This document shows, one piece after another, positions 22,754 to 33,149 of a stretch of DNA of 64,000 bases; within the stretch, counting starts at the first letter, position 1, and the number at the start of each line of letters is the position of its first letter. The position numbers were made by a program, and so were the translations under genes. Under the pieces are notes generated by a model. It was not told the origin of the DNA. It made no database searches and saw only the letters and a list, made by a program, of their open reading frames with translations. Source of the DNA: Isoetes taiwanensis (Eukaryota > Streptophyta > Lycopodiopsida > Isoetales > Isoetaceae); contig JAJEKV010000028.1 of NCBI GenBank assembly GCA_021234155.1, forward strand, positions 4,240,567 to 4,304,566. The letters run 5' to 3'.

Positions 22754-25700
22754 CTGTAAAATAAGACAATCTATAATTAGTATCATTTACTTTGTGTTAC
22801 TATTATAAAAGCAAATGAAATGTTCTTCCATACCGCCCATAGATCCCTCACATAGACATGAGTATTTGATGATAAACCAATATCACCCCAGTAAGCTGTT
22901 ATTGCACTTGTGGATGAGCCCGTGTTCAATAGTAAAACAACTTTAGACCCACCAGAAAGTGATCCAGCCCAAACCTAAAAAATAAAAATTCAATACATTA
23001 GATTCCACTTTTATAAAGCATTACAGACTTTGTTGCATCAATTTATTGAAGTTTTTGCCAAAAGTAATGTCTTGTTAAGGTTGCAACAATGTATTATTAA
23101 TTTTGCACACGCACAACAATGTTGGTATCTATAATAATTTAGAGTGTATTGGCACCTTCTAAAATCCCATCGATCCGAGACATCGGATCGCCATTTTAGA
23201 ATGGGACGAACATGCATGTTTTGCATGCATGCGGCGGCGTGATGCCTGCTCTCGTTGGAGTTCGCCATTTTAGGCGCTGTCAGATCAACGCTCCCATCTA
23301 CGCTTCTCTCAATGCACTTATTTCTTGAATTGTTTTCCAGTGGAGGGGCTTTTCCGCTTGGCTTCAGCTAATTTATTTCATGCCGCCCTTTCCTGCCTTT
23401 TTAGCCTCATTCCTGGACCTTCGTCCTCGAACTTAGCTCAGGAGAAAGTCCTTTGGGTATTCCCATGGTCGGTTGTTACAGTCCCACGAATCCCATCGAT
23501 CCGAGACATCGGATCGCCATTCTAGAATGGACGAGTATGCATATTTTGCATGCATGCGGCGGCATGCCCGCTCTCGCGTTGGGAGTTCGCTATTTTAGGC
23601 GCGCTGTTGCATCGTCAACGCCTCATCGGGCGCTCTCTTCTCTCTCAACAAGACGGCTTTGAACCCAATTCTCCCCTTTCTTTGTTTATTATATTTGTCA
23701 GCAAGGGCACGCTACAGAATCGTACTCTCCACTGGAGGTTTGTTTCGCTTTGTTTTTTGGTGCTGTGTTGTGCGGTGCACAGTTGGCGAGCGTGCATCTC
23801 GCTTCGACTTCTCCATTCGTGGGTTTTGGAGCGATTTCTTCCGCTTTGGCGCTGTCTTGGGTCCTCGTCGCTGGGTTTATCACTAGGTTTTTCCTCGAAA
23901 ACCCGGCGCGGGTTTTAATCCTGATAAGCTTTCTCGCAGTACACCAACCAAACATCTCTCATAGCATTGTATTTTTGGGGTCCAAATGATATGTTTGGAT
24001 TTTCCTTTATTTTCGCGGGTGGGTAGTCTGTGTGCTACCCACTATCCAACACCATTGTAGAAAATCACGAGATGAATGAGGGCTAAAGTCTGCCGGCGCT
24101 GTTGGTTTCATGCGAAATCAATCTCTAGAATGTTAACTATTCTAGAAATAATCTAGAACAAGAAGATAACTTTAACATTCAATAGTGCGACTTTCAAAGA
24201 AATTGCAACTAGATTTCAAGCTAATTTGTCATCTACAAAATGTTCACATTATTACCTCCATTGAACCTTCTTGTTTGACTCGTTTCCCTTGTATTCCAAG
24301 AGAATCTATAATAGTTAACAATACACGATGAAGTGATGGACATTAAGATGACCATGATATAGCACATACACGAGATGCATACCTTGATTTATGTTGATGA
24401 CTTCCCAATTTGATAATATGGATAAGTAATCACTTGAGATACTTGTAAGGTCACATCCAATGAGTAAAGGAGCCTAGGAAGAATAGAACCCGTTCAATGC
24501 AATGGTCTTTTGTGGATAAAGTATTACTTGTTGGTCTTTTGTGGACAAAATCTTTCTTCTCTTCAAATAGATGTAAAAGATATTCTTTGCATAATGAGAA
24601 GGAACTCATACAAGGGTAATTTGAAACCTATATATGTTCTATTGTACAAGTGTTATGGTGCTTTCTATGCCAGACAAAGATGAATTCTACTTTGGAACTT
24701 GACTATATACATATTTATTTGCACCTTTGTCAAAAAAAAAGAAGAAAAAAAAGGGGAGCATGTAGTTGTTGTTATATACTTACATGTTCACACCATATAT
24801 GATTTCGAACAAGGTCAGGAAGTCGCAAGTATATGAGGCTAGAATGCATATTCCATTGCTACGACCATCACTCTCTAAACCGGATTCTGTATCCTCTTCT
24901 ATTTCTTACTGGCAGAAGTACATAAAATAAGAGGATAGAGGCAATAACTTTGTTTTTCTGTATGGCCATGGCAATGCGATTTTTGACTTTTTGGTCTTTA
25001 ATGAGATATTATGTGTCTTCTCACAGTTTGTATTTTAAGAATGCACTTTGGAGAGTGGTCTGGTGGGTTGAGCTTGTTCTAAGCTTCGTTAGCATTAAAA
25101 TAACTATTTGAGATCACTAGTCTTCCATCATTGCCTAGATTTTTTTTATTGATCAGACTAATTTGGAGGCAGAGGATCAAACTCAAAAACAAGGTGGCAG
25201 CTTTTGGAATAGCGTGGCAACCTATTCCAATTCATTGTTGTGTTTTTCTAAATATTTTAGGTACATTAGGGCAATTTCTAGCAGATGTTGTTAGATTACT
25301 GGGTTGAAAATGTTGAAATTCAAGTGGCAGGAGATTTGGATTTCACTATCTCAGGAGGGGCTATGTGGATTGCTAGTTCTTGAACTTCGCTTGCCTTGGC
25401 TGACCCAGGAGTGGCTCAACAATGCACCATTTTGAACTTCCTTTCCTGGTTGGCTGTGGTCTAGTTGGATTTATCACATTCAAATTCATGGCGAGCTAGG
25501 AGATCTCTCACCCCACTCCTTGGTGCCATTGAGGAGTCCCCACACTTTCCAGTTGCCCACCGCTCACCGCATCCGGGCCGACACGCCCCTTAGTACCCAC
25601 GACGTGCCCTTGCATTTGCCGATGAACACACCGCCGTAAGTGCCCGGGTCACTGCGAAGATCCGTGGAGGTAACGGGATCTGGCGAGGTCAGACTTTGCC

Positions 25701-28700
25701 CTACCGGCCGCCCCACGATCAGGCACCACGGTGGTGCATGAACGACATATTGATGTTTCGCATTTTATATGATTGGAAGCGATACTTTGTCGTACAGTCG
25801 AGCTTCGGTCGCCACCGTTTTTCCTCAAAACTTCGGCGTTTTAACCGCGTAATCCGCCGCTTTTGTATTGGGTCCCATAGAATCACTTGGTTCCGCGGGA
25901 CGATATACCCTTCCTTCCTTCCTTCCTTATCGTTAGAAAGCTCTCCATCTTCGATGGTGCAAGGGCTATGCCCAGCGTTTGGTTGGCGTTTTCTCGTGTC
26001 AGCCAGTCATGTTCTAGCCACTTTAGTAGGGTTCACTGATAATATGCTATGATCTTTAGATCTCAGACCACAAACCCAGATCTATTCTGATCCCTCATCC
26101 GACTTTGATCTAACCTACCTACTCCAGAGCCCACCCGCTTACAAAGAATGACCCCACCGAAATCATCATACAGAGGTCCCCGTCCCACAAGTTTTCCGGG
26201 TCTAGCTGTGATACCATGGTCAAAGTAATAGATTTGCCATCTCTCTCTTTTATCCCCATCTGTACATCTACGCTGTGTCCGAATATTTGGATTCTCCAAG
26301 ATCGGCGGATTCCAAAGTGCTCTAGACTCTGTAAGTCCAAATAGTTTCCAAGCCGCCCCTACACTCATGCATCTTCAGGGTACGACCATTCGAGGAGGAA
26401 ATTTGATGGGCTGCCATCGCGGTTCATTGAGAGATGGACACAATTCTATTACGCCCACATACATGCCCCTCTTGTTCCGTGACCCCAAAGCCTGTGATGT
26501 GACAACACTAAAGAATTGTATCAGGCCGGGAGGCACTGAGGTGGGAGCAATGGCTCCACAACTGCACCAGAGCCCAGCACGAGCCAGCGTGAAAAGGCGC
26601 CCGCCACAAGATTCCGTTACCCAACCTCCACAGACAGGGAAGCCAGGAGTGATGCCCATTCTGAAGGTGATTAGCTGCATTTTTCACCCATGCATGCAGC
26701 GGTTGGTGGAGTTTTCTCCGCTACTAGGTGGGAGCAAAACTGATTGTTCCCGCCATCTCGTCTGTCAAGACACTCTTACCAGACATGTTCAAAGATGGAA
26801 ACCATCCCAGAGGCACTAGTTTCTCAAAAAACAGAGACCTCTCCCCTTCAATTCGAAAACCCAAGGAGGTGAGCCTGTAAAGTGAGGCACCGCAGTAAAT
26901 GGGCAAGAGAAAGAATTATGCATCTCACGGCCTCCAACTCGATTGCATGTCCAGATGCCTGAAAATCAATCAATTCAGCATTGAAGCATCACCTCTCCTG
27001 GTAGCCTTGAATATCTGGCCAGGTTCGCGGACGCAGCCCCAGTCCTAGGGTTCTAATGTGAAGCCGGTCAGTTCTGACGCGTCATCCCACAACTGTCAGC
27101 CCCAAAACCATCCATCTCTGTAAACATCCTGCTGCATGAGGTTGACGTCAGTTCAAGGTCGCATCAATTGTCCTGCTAGAGACCTTAAAACCCTTATATA
27201 CAGAATCATATGGAAGTAGCTTCAGCATTTCACAATCAGAGTGAATCACCACTTGTAAACATATGGTGAAATGTATACCTATGATGTGATGATGAACAAA
27301 ATGATGTCCTCAATAAAAATTTCACCGTATAATGGGCGAGGATGGATTTGAACAAGGCTTTTGGGTGGTAATTATTTGGCGTTTGTATATCCTCCCCTTA
27401 TCCGTTGTGTTTCGTCCAAACCTTATTTTACTAGTTTGCAATGGGTACTTGAAACGTTGTTATTTCGGTGTGCTTAATCTAATCACACAACATAACAAGT
27501 ACTGAGCAGACCAGCTCCTGCACCCCTGCGAGAAAAGATCCCAAGTAGTGTATTTTGGGTTTATGAAGCAGTAGGCAGCGTTGATTTTCCGAGGCAAACC
27601 GTACTCCCACAGAAGAGACCGTAATTTGATGATGCAGAGTATTGTGTCTCTCATTCACTTACTATTTTATAGATGTTTTGTTTTGTATTTTGAGCTATAC
27701 TTTATACCACGAAGGAACATCAAGCGGCGCGTTTCTCCAAAGTTTGCTATCAATTCTAAAACCTGTTATGCCATCTAATTTGTGTGTTCACCAAAAATAT
27801 TTCGATCAATAGGAAGGAAAATTCCAGAAGGAATACCAATGCCCAAAGAATTAAAATGTCATGCCACCATTTCCAACCTCCCACAACATGTCCTGAAATG
27901 AATGAAAAGTTTCATTGACCTGGGATCAATACATACAAAGAAGTGGGGTCATTCTTAAATCACCAGGTCCTATATGTTTCATCAGATCAAGTTTGTATCT
28001 ATTCTAGAATATAACTCAAAGAAAAGAATTTCTCCAATCGTCCTCAGATATCTATCCTACTAACTATTTGGTGCCCATGCCTGGATTACTGATTAGTGTT
28101 GAAGGAAGTTAAACAGACTAATGAAATGCTCAGACATAAAATGAATGGGTTGAAATCACCATCTACATAATGGAATAAAACAGATCCGAACTCTGAGTGC
28201 ATCTCCATTTCCTTATAAAATCTAAGTAATTTTCAAAACAAAAACAAGGTCGATGTCGTCAAAGATGAAGTCATGTATGCGACTTTGCTCAAGGAACTAT
28301 CCTGAAGAACATATAATCAACCTCTGGAGAATACATGGCTGATGAAACTAAAACCTACAAGAAAAGAAAAATCCACAATTATTATATCTATACCCAATGT
28401 TCAGCATCTAGTCCAGCAAATAAGGATGCAAAGCCGGCACCCTAGCGCTACATACCACCCATATTTTAAGGTCTTTAGTATAGCACCAAACCTGAAAATG
28501 GGTTTAACAAGAAACATTATGTCTCAAACCCACCGTATTATTACCTTCTCCAAATTTAATTGATGCACGTCAAGAAGCGCTAGCACCTATTTCAGTGCCG
28601 TATAGGGCCTCAAGAATACCTTTCAGTAACAGCTACCAAAATCAGTGTACTTTTCGATCGATTAAATGGCCTCTTCCAAAACCCCTAAAAATGTACATTG

Positions 28701-31700
28701 TCGCAATGAATAAAACAGACCAGTACTGTTGCATGAAATGATACTGTCACTGATTCCAAAGAAAGAAGTGTCAACCTGACCACAAACCTGTGTTTCTGGA
28801 AGCATCTTGCAGCAATGCAGCTAATCCGCATAGCTCATCCTGATGAACCTGATTGTTTTCGCCCAAAATGGATGTAAATAACACTTTATTTAGTAATGGC
28901 GAGTGATAATTTGAATAAACCATGCTGATAACATAGTATAGCGGAGTCCAACTTCGTTTAACATCTTATCTATATATGCAAGGACATTGCATCATGATAC
29001 AAGCAGGAAAATGAGCAAAATGATAGTTCCATCTTCAAGATGAGTTACCTTTAATCTCACTTTCTAGTTCAGACTTTACGTAGGTACAACCAAAGTTGTG
29101 CTCGAGCTGGATATTTTGTGAGCACCGACATGCCCAGCCACGGTAGGCACGATACCACATTATATCCAAAAATTGAAAGAGGTAATGGCGAGACAAAATC
29201 GAACTGGGAAGAGGTAAGAGAAGGAAGGTGGGACTGTGAAGGTAAGGAAGGGGAAGTGGAAGGGCGAAACCTCAAATTGCTCATCCCAATAAAATAAACT
29301 GAGAGAACTGATTTGAGCTAGAGCAATTTGCCAGGATGTATATTTATAATAACCATGGTAAAATCATTCCATGCTCACTGCCAGGTTGCTCGCCTGACTG
29401 CCAGCCCAGGGCCCCACCAGGACACCCAACATGCCTATACGGTCCTTAGGCCTTGCTGAAATCAGCGCCAGTGTATACGCATCTCCGAATCACTCCAAAT
29501 TTTAAATTAACTCAGAGGCAATTGGAGAAGAGCTTCATCCAACTGTGTGGCATGGAAACCGAGATGGACCTATGATAATTCTGTTGTATGGTATTAGTAT
29601 TTGATTCGCAGTTAAAACTAGCTCCCCGCGTTTCGACCTGGATGATTAGTCTCCCCCATTTTGAGGGCTTCCAGATGATTATACCGATGTATCAAATATG
29701 AATGCCCTTCTGCTCTTCCCGTGTTGTATGAAAGGGGAAAGTAGGACCTAAAGGCCATCTAGGATTGGGATGCCTGAGGCTAGAAACCCTTCTAAAACTA
29801 GACAAGGGCTTAGGCACAAGATCAGATGCTACATGATGTGGTTTAAAGCACCAATTAATGGTCACAAATCTAGCAGGCGTCGGGGCCCCATAATTGTGTT
29901 AGGGCTTATAGTTTCCATCACCAAGTGTGACTCAGTGGCTGGGTCTCGACACTCGCTCAGGATACGCAGCCTACAGGGACGCCCGGCTCCCAGATAGATT
30001 TAAGGGTAAGTTTAGCACGAACTGGCATCCCACTTAACCTCTAGCACACCCTACGGGAACCACACAGTTATTCCTCCGGGAGGGGACCCTCCTGGCCCTG
30101 CCTGACCTAGATGTAATCCGAGTAGTCTCAGGACCCATGATGGCCTGTATATTACAAAACCATATAGCATCATCTGGAACTCAAGAGCTTAGCGGGCGGA
30201 CCACCCCGTTATTTGTTCTATGCGCCCGCCAGTACCCGTCTGCTGTTATTTGATGCTTTCGGCTGACCACATAACAATGCGGTATGCTCACCCTCCTCAG
30301 CCATCCTCCCGACCGCCATTGCATTGTTGGCTGTTCGTCCAACCAGCCTTTATGCCCAAGCACCTAAAAGTTTTGGCGTCATATAAGAGACAAACCGCGC
30401 TCCATATGAGTGGAAGTTGCTTGGCCAAGCGTTGATATTGACAGCCAAGCCAGGAAAGTCCTGTCTAGAATTATGGCACATGAAAGGCAAATGGATTAGT
30501 TTAATGTCTGAAAGACACTACAAGACTTAAAGACTTCTACTGGTATTAAAGTCATACCAAAACCTGTTCAAACTCAGGCTCTTCTCACAACGATACCTGC
30601 CACTGAGCCTTTAATTCCAAACCAAACTGGTGATATTACAGGATTAAGAAACCAACACCCAATCCGAAGACTAGCGAACTCCCATTATATTGTCCAGAAT
30701 CAAGAAAACCAACCTGAGGCCTGTGGACCCACCCCATAAAGTCAATCCCGATGCTCAATATTTTTCGCCAAAAATAAATATAGTAAACAACTTTATAAGC
30801 CAGCCACATGAACAAACCTACAAACAAACAAGCCTTCAAGTTAATTGAATACGCATCGGGACAGCCCTGGAATTGGGATGTGCTTGACTCCAGACTTCAA
30901 ATACTATAGGATGTCCATCTTATCAATAATGATCAGATGCAACGCCCAAGGAAGCGGACCGAAAAATGACGTCTCCTACCTTCATGAGAATTCCAATGTG
31001 TTTCACAACTGAATTGGATTCGAACCTAATAAATGCAATTTCGTCTGGGAAACTAATTCCTTTCCAAGATAAAGCTGTTTTAGAAGACATCCCTTCCTTT
31101 TTGCAAGAGAAGATGACAAGATAAGAGGGAACCCCAGCCCGCCAGGCCTTTATTAACTCACAAAATGTCATTTTACATAACCAACACTTTTATCTACCAA
31201 GAATTAATCTGGGCTTTATATACAGCCAGAACAAAAACCTGGCTTTACCCGTTGCTCATATTCCGCCCCAAAAAAAATATTGTCAACCGAATGGCATGAC
31301 ATAGAAAAGGAAGAGGACATGTCAGCCTGGAAGACCACAACACTAGTTCATGAAATGTGGCAAGAAAGGACCAATCAATTGAGCGTTGTTCATCCATACC
31401 TGTTTTTATGAGCCATTGATTCCGTTCCGGGAAATGACCCAACCACCTTGAATCTGTATAAACCTAATAAGCATCATATTTTGTGTTGCCCAAGTGGAGA
31501 AAACTCATTTTGTCGTTGATACAATCTCAGCGCAAAATGTCACGAGAAAAGAATCAACAAACAATCCCAGTACACTCAGCAAACAGTATTACACCTTGGC
31601 TGCTGGTAAATGATTGATTTGGGCCCCAAGCAAAATCGTAAGTTTCAAATAAGAACAAAAAGTGGAAATATTGGGAAACAGCACTTCTCAAAATACCTTT

Positions 31701-32994
31701 GATGTATACAAAAGCACTAACTAGTAGTAAGGCGAATTAGGTTCATATTATCATGATCCACATAAGGGATGGAAAGCATTGTTTGAAGCTTGCATTGTGG
31801 ACTATGTGGTGTTTCTTCATGCTTGAATCCATCTCTTTAAGAGAGATGCACGCAACAATGAGGATGACAATCCATCAAACTTTTGATTGATAGATTTGGA
31901 AAACTCCTCCATTGTTTTTTTTTTCTTCGTCCTTTATCTTCTATGAATTTCTAGTTATTCTGTGTAGGGGTCCCAATCCATAGGCCCAATCCACTGCTGA
32001 GCTTGAATCCGACGTGAAAAAGACTTGTCACCTCCAGTTCCTTTAGTGCTGGGTGATGTAAAAAAATTTTAAGCACAGAAAAGACCATCACCCAACTGAG
32101 TCCTGTGGACGATAAAAACTTCCCACTTATAGGTGAGATTCCACCATGCTGCTGAAGATATATTTTTATTTTATTAGTTTTTGCCGACGGTACTCAAAGT
32201 CGCCTGAAAAAAATGGATTTCATGGCAATTGGATATTCCATTAGACTGGCAGTTGCTGTGGCCACGAATCGGAGAAACAGGTAAGCGACGCAATTCCACT
32301 GCAGGGTGGAGGATCCTGACGTGGAGTCAGATAAACAAATTTTTGACAGGGATGCAAGCCCAGGTGTTGAAGAATGCTTGAATCTAGGAACGACCACGAG
32401 ACGAGTTCGGAATGCCAATTTCGCAGTCCGTCAAATTGCCGCAGTAGTGGAATTCGGGGAGCAGGGTCTGGTCTGCTGCAGTAGAGCCCATGACAGTTCC
32501 CATGCGACCTTCGACCGACCTGGAAGTGATTCAAAGGTAATAACTGGAGAGTTCTCAGAAATCCTCCATTTCTGAAAATCGAAGCCAGCCTTGAAGGTTG
32601 ACCTCAAATTTAAAGCAGCCGATGAACATGGGGAACTGGCCTGACTTCACACTTCGACAAGAAATTTGGAAGTCCGGTTTGTTCTCTCTAAGGGGAACGT
32701 AGCTCAAGTCTCCATCAGTCTACATTGTCTAATATGACATGGAACTGGATAATTGTCAGGGTTCTATAAGAAACAGGTAAAGCCATTAGTGCTAAAGATA
32801 TGAGAAAAAGCGTACCCCATGGGAGGAGTTCTGCCAAGCCCATTGTTGATCTTCTGGTGGCGAGTCGTGTTGTACCATTTTGAGATGGATGTTGAGACAG
32901 TCCCATTCCAGTCCCGAGAAGAAGGCCCAAACCGGCAGTCTGCAACACAAACAAGAAGCAAAAGCAAGGCGCCCAATACCAAAATTCTCCCCAT
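22667..32994 (-). CDS. Alpha-galactosidase, GH27, spliced gene about 10.3 kb long
   Basis: The gene encodes a secreted or vacuolar alpha-galactosidase that removes terminal alpha-galactose from raffinose-type sugars, galactomannans or galactolipids. Supported exons in gene order are: exon 1 32,816-32,994; exon 2 about 32,290-32,560 (damaged); a WGIDFM-like piece near 30,735-30,760; a possible exon 28,788-28,870; the DML-EVGNGGM exon about 27,836-27,892; then 24,383-24,473, 24,256-24,305, 22,834-22,974 and 22,667-22,753. The last four give 369 nt, 123 codons with the stop, in perfect phase. Motifs are collinear with GH27. I did not find exons for CEWG...NSWR and GGWNDP, and exon 2 has several small deletions, so either the assembly has errors or the gene is decaying. 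Introns contain LINE ends and dispersed repeats. Confidence 0.85.
22834..22974 (-). CDS. Alpha-galactosidase exon, VWAG to RDLWA
   Basis: Acceptor TTTTTTAG/GTTTGG and donor GGGCG/GTATGG bound 141 nt (47 codons): [19 protein letters not shown], then [18 protein letters not shown] and a final RDLWA. This is the C-terminal antiparallel beta domain of GH27 enzymes, with the usual VWAGPLSG, ITA-W and RDLW landmarks. No stop or shift occurs. Confidence 0.95.
23160..23760 (+). repeat. Tandem duplication, unit about 326 bp, with palindromes
   Basis: The block AATCCCATCGATCCGAGACATCGG starts at about 23,164 and again at about 23,489. Each copy has a perfect 8-bp inverted repeat (CGATCCGA-gaca-TCGGATCG, 23,171-23,190 and 23,497-23,516) and a GCATGCAT-rich palindrome, then GCGGCGGC and an AGTTCGC(C/T)ATTTTAGGCGC block. 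Similarity continues to a CCA(G/C)TGGAGG block near 23,340 and 23,730. It sits in an intron of the alpha-galactosidase gene. Confidence 0.75.
23870..23930 (+). repeat. LINE-like 3' hairpin remnant
   Basis: TTTTTCCTCGAAAACCCGGCGCGGGTTTTAA is an inverted repeat (AAAACCCG-gcg-CGGGTTTT) like the hairpin near the LINE 3' ends at 4.58, 12.82 and 25.83 kb. The terminal GGACGATAAAA line is missing, so it is a weak call. Confidence 0.35.
24256..24305 (-). CDS. Alpha-galactosidase exon, SLGIQGKRV
   Basis: Acceptor ATTATAG/ATTC and donor GGAG/GTAATA bound 50 nt. With the G from the previous exon it reads [17 protein letters not shown], the GH27 link between the catalytic barrel and the C-terminal beta domain. 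It ends in phase 0, joining VWAG of the next exon. Confidence 0.95.
24383..24473 (-). CDS. Alpha-galactosidase exon, APLLIGCD to NQ
   Basis: The acceptor CCTAG/GCTCC and donor CAAG/GTATGC bound 91 nt reading [20 protein letters not shown] and [10 protein letters not shown]. This matches the GH27 segment KAPLIIGCD...ILSNKEVIAVNQD. The last base begins the Asp codon completed by the next exon. Confidence 0.95.
24474..25490. other. Intronic sequence, nothing recognised
   Basis: AT-rich sequence within the alpha-galactosidase gene. It includes an A/G-rich run at about 24,730-24,755 but no supported exon. Confidence 0.45.
25500..25935 (+). mobile_element. 5'-truncated LINE end
   Basis: GC-rich sequence ends with TTTTTCCTCAAAACTTCGGCG, GGGTCCCATAGAATCACTTGG, TTCCGCGGGACGATATA and four or five TTCC units (25,912-25,932). 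The terminus is the same family as those at 4.5 and 12.9 kb. The orientation is opposite to the host gene whose intron it occupies. Confidence 0.75.
25940..27830. other. Intronic sequence with open stretches of unknown nature
   Basis: Both strands are open at 26,063-26,819 (plus 150 codons at 26,367; minus 101 codons at 26,063-26,368 and at 26,375-26,680). None has a recognisable domain or convincing splice borders in phase with the alpha-galactosidase exons. A captured transposon fragment is possible. Confidence 0.3.
27836..27892 (-). CDS. Alpha-galactosidase exon with DMLxEVGNGGM
   Basis: After the acceptor CATTTCAG the exon begins GACATG and reads [12 protein letters not shown], then a frame-shifted L-W-A-L stretch. 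GH27 enzymes have [16 protein letters not shown]...HFS.WALVKAP, and the first Asp here is the acid/base region. There is an extra Trp codon in the motif and about ten residues appear to be missing before LWAL. The next exon begins APLLIG, as expected. Confidence 0.75.
28788..28870 (-). CDS. Possible exon, minus strand
   Basis: The frame reads [15 protein letters not shown] and ends LLQDASRNT with a donor CACAG/GTTTGT. It looks like protein and lies where the alpha-galactosidase gene needs an exon (before the GR-P-I segment), but I cannot align it well to GH27. It could belong to the gene or be chance. Confidence 0.3.
29670..30200 (+). repeat. Dispersed GC-rich repeat, copy B
   Basis: It shares ordered blocks with 57.44-57.83 kb: GACCTAAAGGCC / GACCTAAAAAGCC, GATGCTA-ATGATGTGGTT, TTAGGGCTTATAG, GGGTC(T/C)(C/G)GACACTC and a final TTTAAGGGTAAGT / TTTAGGGGAGTAAGT. 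The copy lies within an alpha-galactosidase intron. Confidence 0.6.
30690..30785 (-). pseudogene. Possible alpha-galactosidase exon with WGIDFM-like motif
   Basis: At 30,735-30,749 the minus strand reads GIDFM, preceded by a frame-shifted A(K/T)-F-A-W-like stretch and followed by a Trp. GH27 enzymes have WGxDYLKYDNC or WGIDFMKxD here, where the final Asp is the nucleophile. That Asp and the preceding Lys are not intact in this frame. Support comes from the collinear position between exons 2 and the DMLEVG exon. Confidence 0.4.
31765..32125 (+). repeat. Dispersed repeat of about 330 bp, copy 2
   Basis: It matches copy 1 (21,570-21,895) over GCTTGCATTGTGGACTATGT and following blocks. Its end, GAGTCCTGTGGACGATAAAAAC, resembles the LINE termini in this window, which suggests it is mobilised by the same LINE machinery. 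It lies in an early intron of the alpha-galactosidase gene. Confidence 0.65.
32290..32560 (-). pseudogene. Alpha-galactosidase exon 2, with indels
   Basis: Pieces in different frames line up with GH27 in order: NHFQ (about 32,520-32,532), a stretch like ETADAMVSTGLAA, then CAATTTGACGGACTGC (about 32,423-32,438) corresponding to the codons for NIDDCW, then [20 protein letters not shown] and a degraded KFGIYSDS. The Asp pair of the substrate pocket is thus in a damaged frame. At least four small deletions or shifts are needed to read it through. The exon borders are uncertain. Confidence 0.6.
32816..32994 (-). CDS. Alpha-galactosidase exon 1 (start, signal peptide)
   Basis: The ATG at 32,994 opens [20 protein letters not shown], a clear signal peptide with a Leu-rich core and a cleavage region near residue 20. 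The exon ends with [12 protein letters not shown], the conserved GH27 N-terminus that precedes WNSW. The donor is ATGGG/GTACGC, splitting a Gly codon after two bases as expected for a following TGG codon. The frame is open further upstream, but the signal peptide and the motif position favour this ATG. Confidence 0.9.
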
Positions 32995-33069
32995 TCTGCT
33001 ACCCCCGACTATCACATTTGTGGTTCTACAAAAGGACCCTTCACGAGCCAGGATTCTTATGTCCTCAAG

Positions 33070-33148
33070 CCGGTCCACGTGTGGCCCAGATCCCTCTGAT
33101 CTCGTAGTCCACGTGTACGCCTCAGATCCCCTCTGATCTCGTAGTCCT
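33070..33148 (-). promoter_or_regulatory. Tandem G-box pair upstream of alpha-galactosidase
   Basis: CACGTG occurs at 33,076-33,081 and 33,110-33,115 within a 34-bp direct duplication (GTCCACGTGT...CAGATCC-CTCTGATCTCGTA). The sites lie 82 and 116 bp upstream of the ATG. The core with its flanks, CCACGTGT (ACACGTGG on the gene strand), fits G-box/ABRE elements bound by bZIP and bHLH factors in ABA and light responses. Regulation is inferred from sequence only. Confidence 0.55.
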
Positions 33149-33149
33149 C

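Noticed and set aside
26367-26819. Plus-strand ORF of 150 codons
   Set aside because: No domain, lies in an intron on the opposite strand, and is also open on the other strand; treated as chance or a transposon relic.
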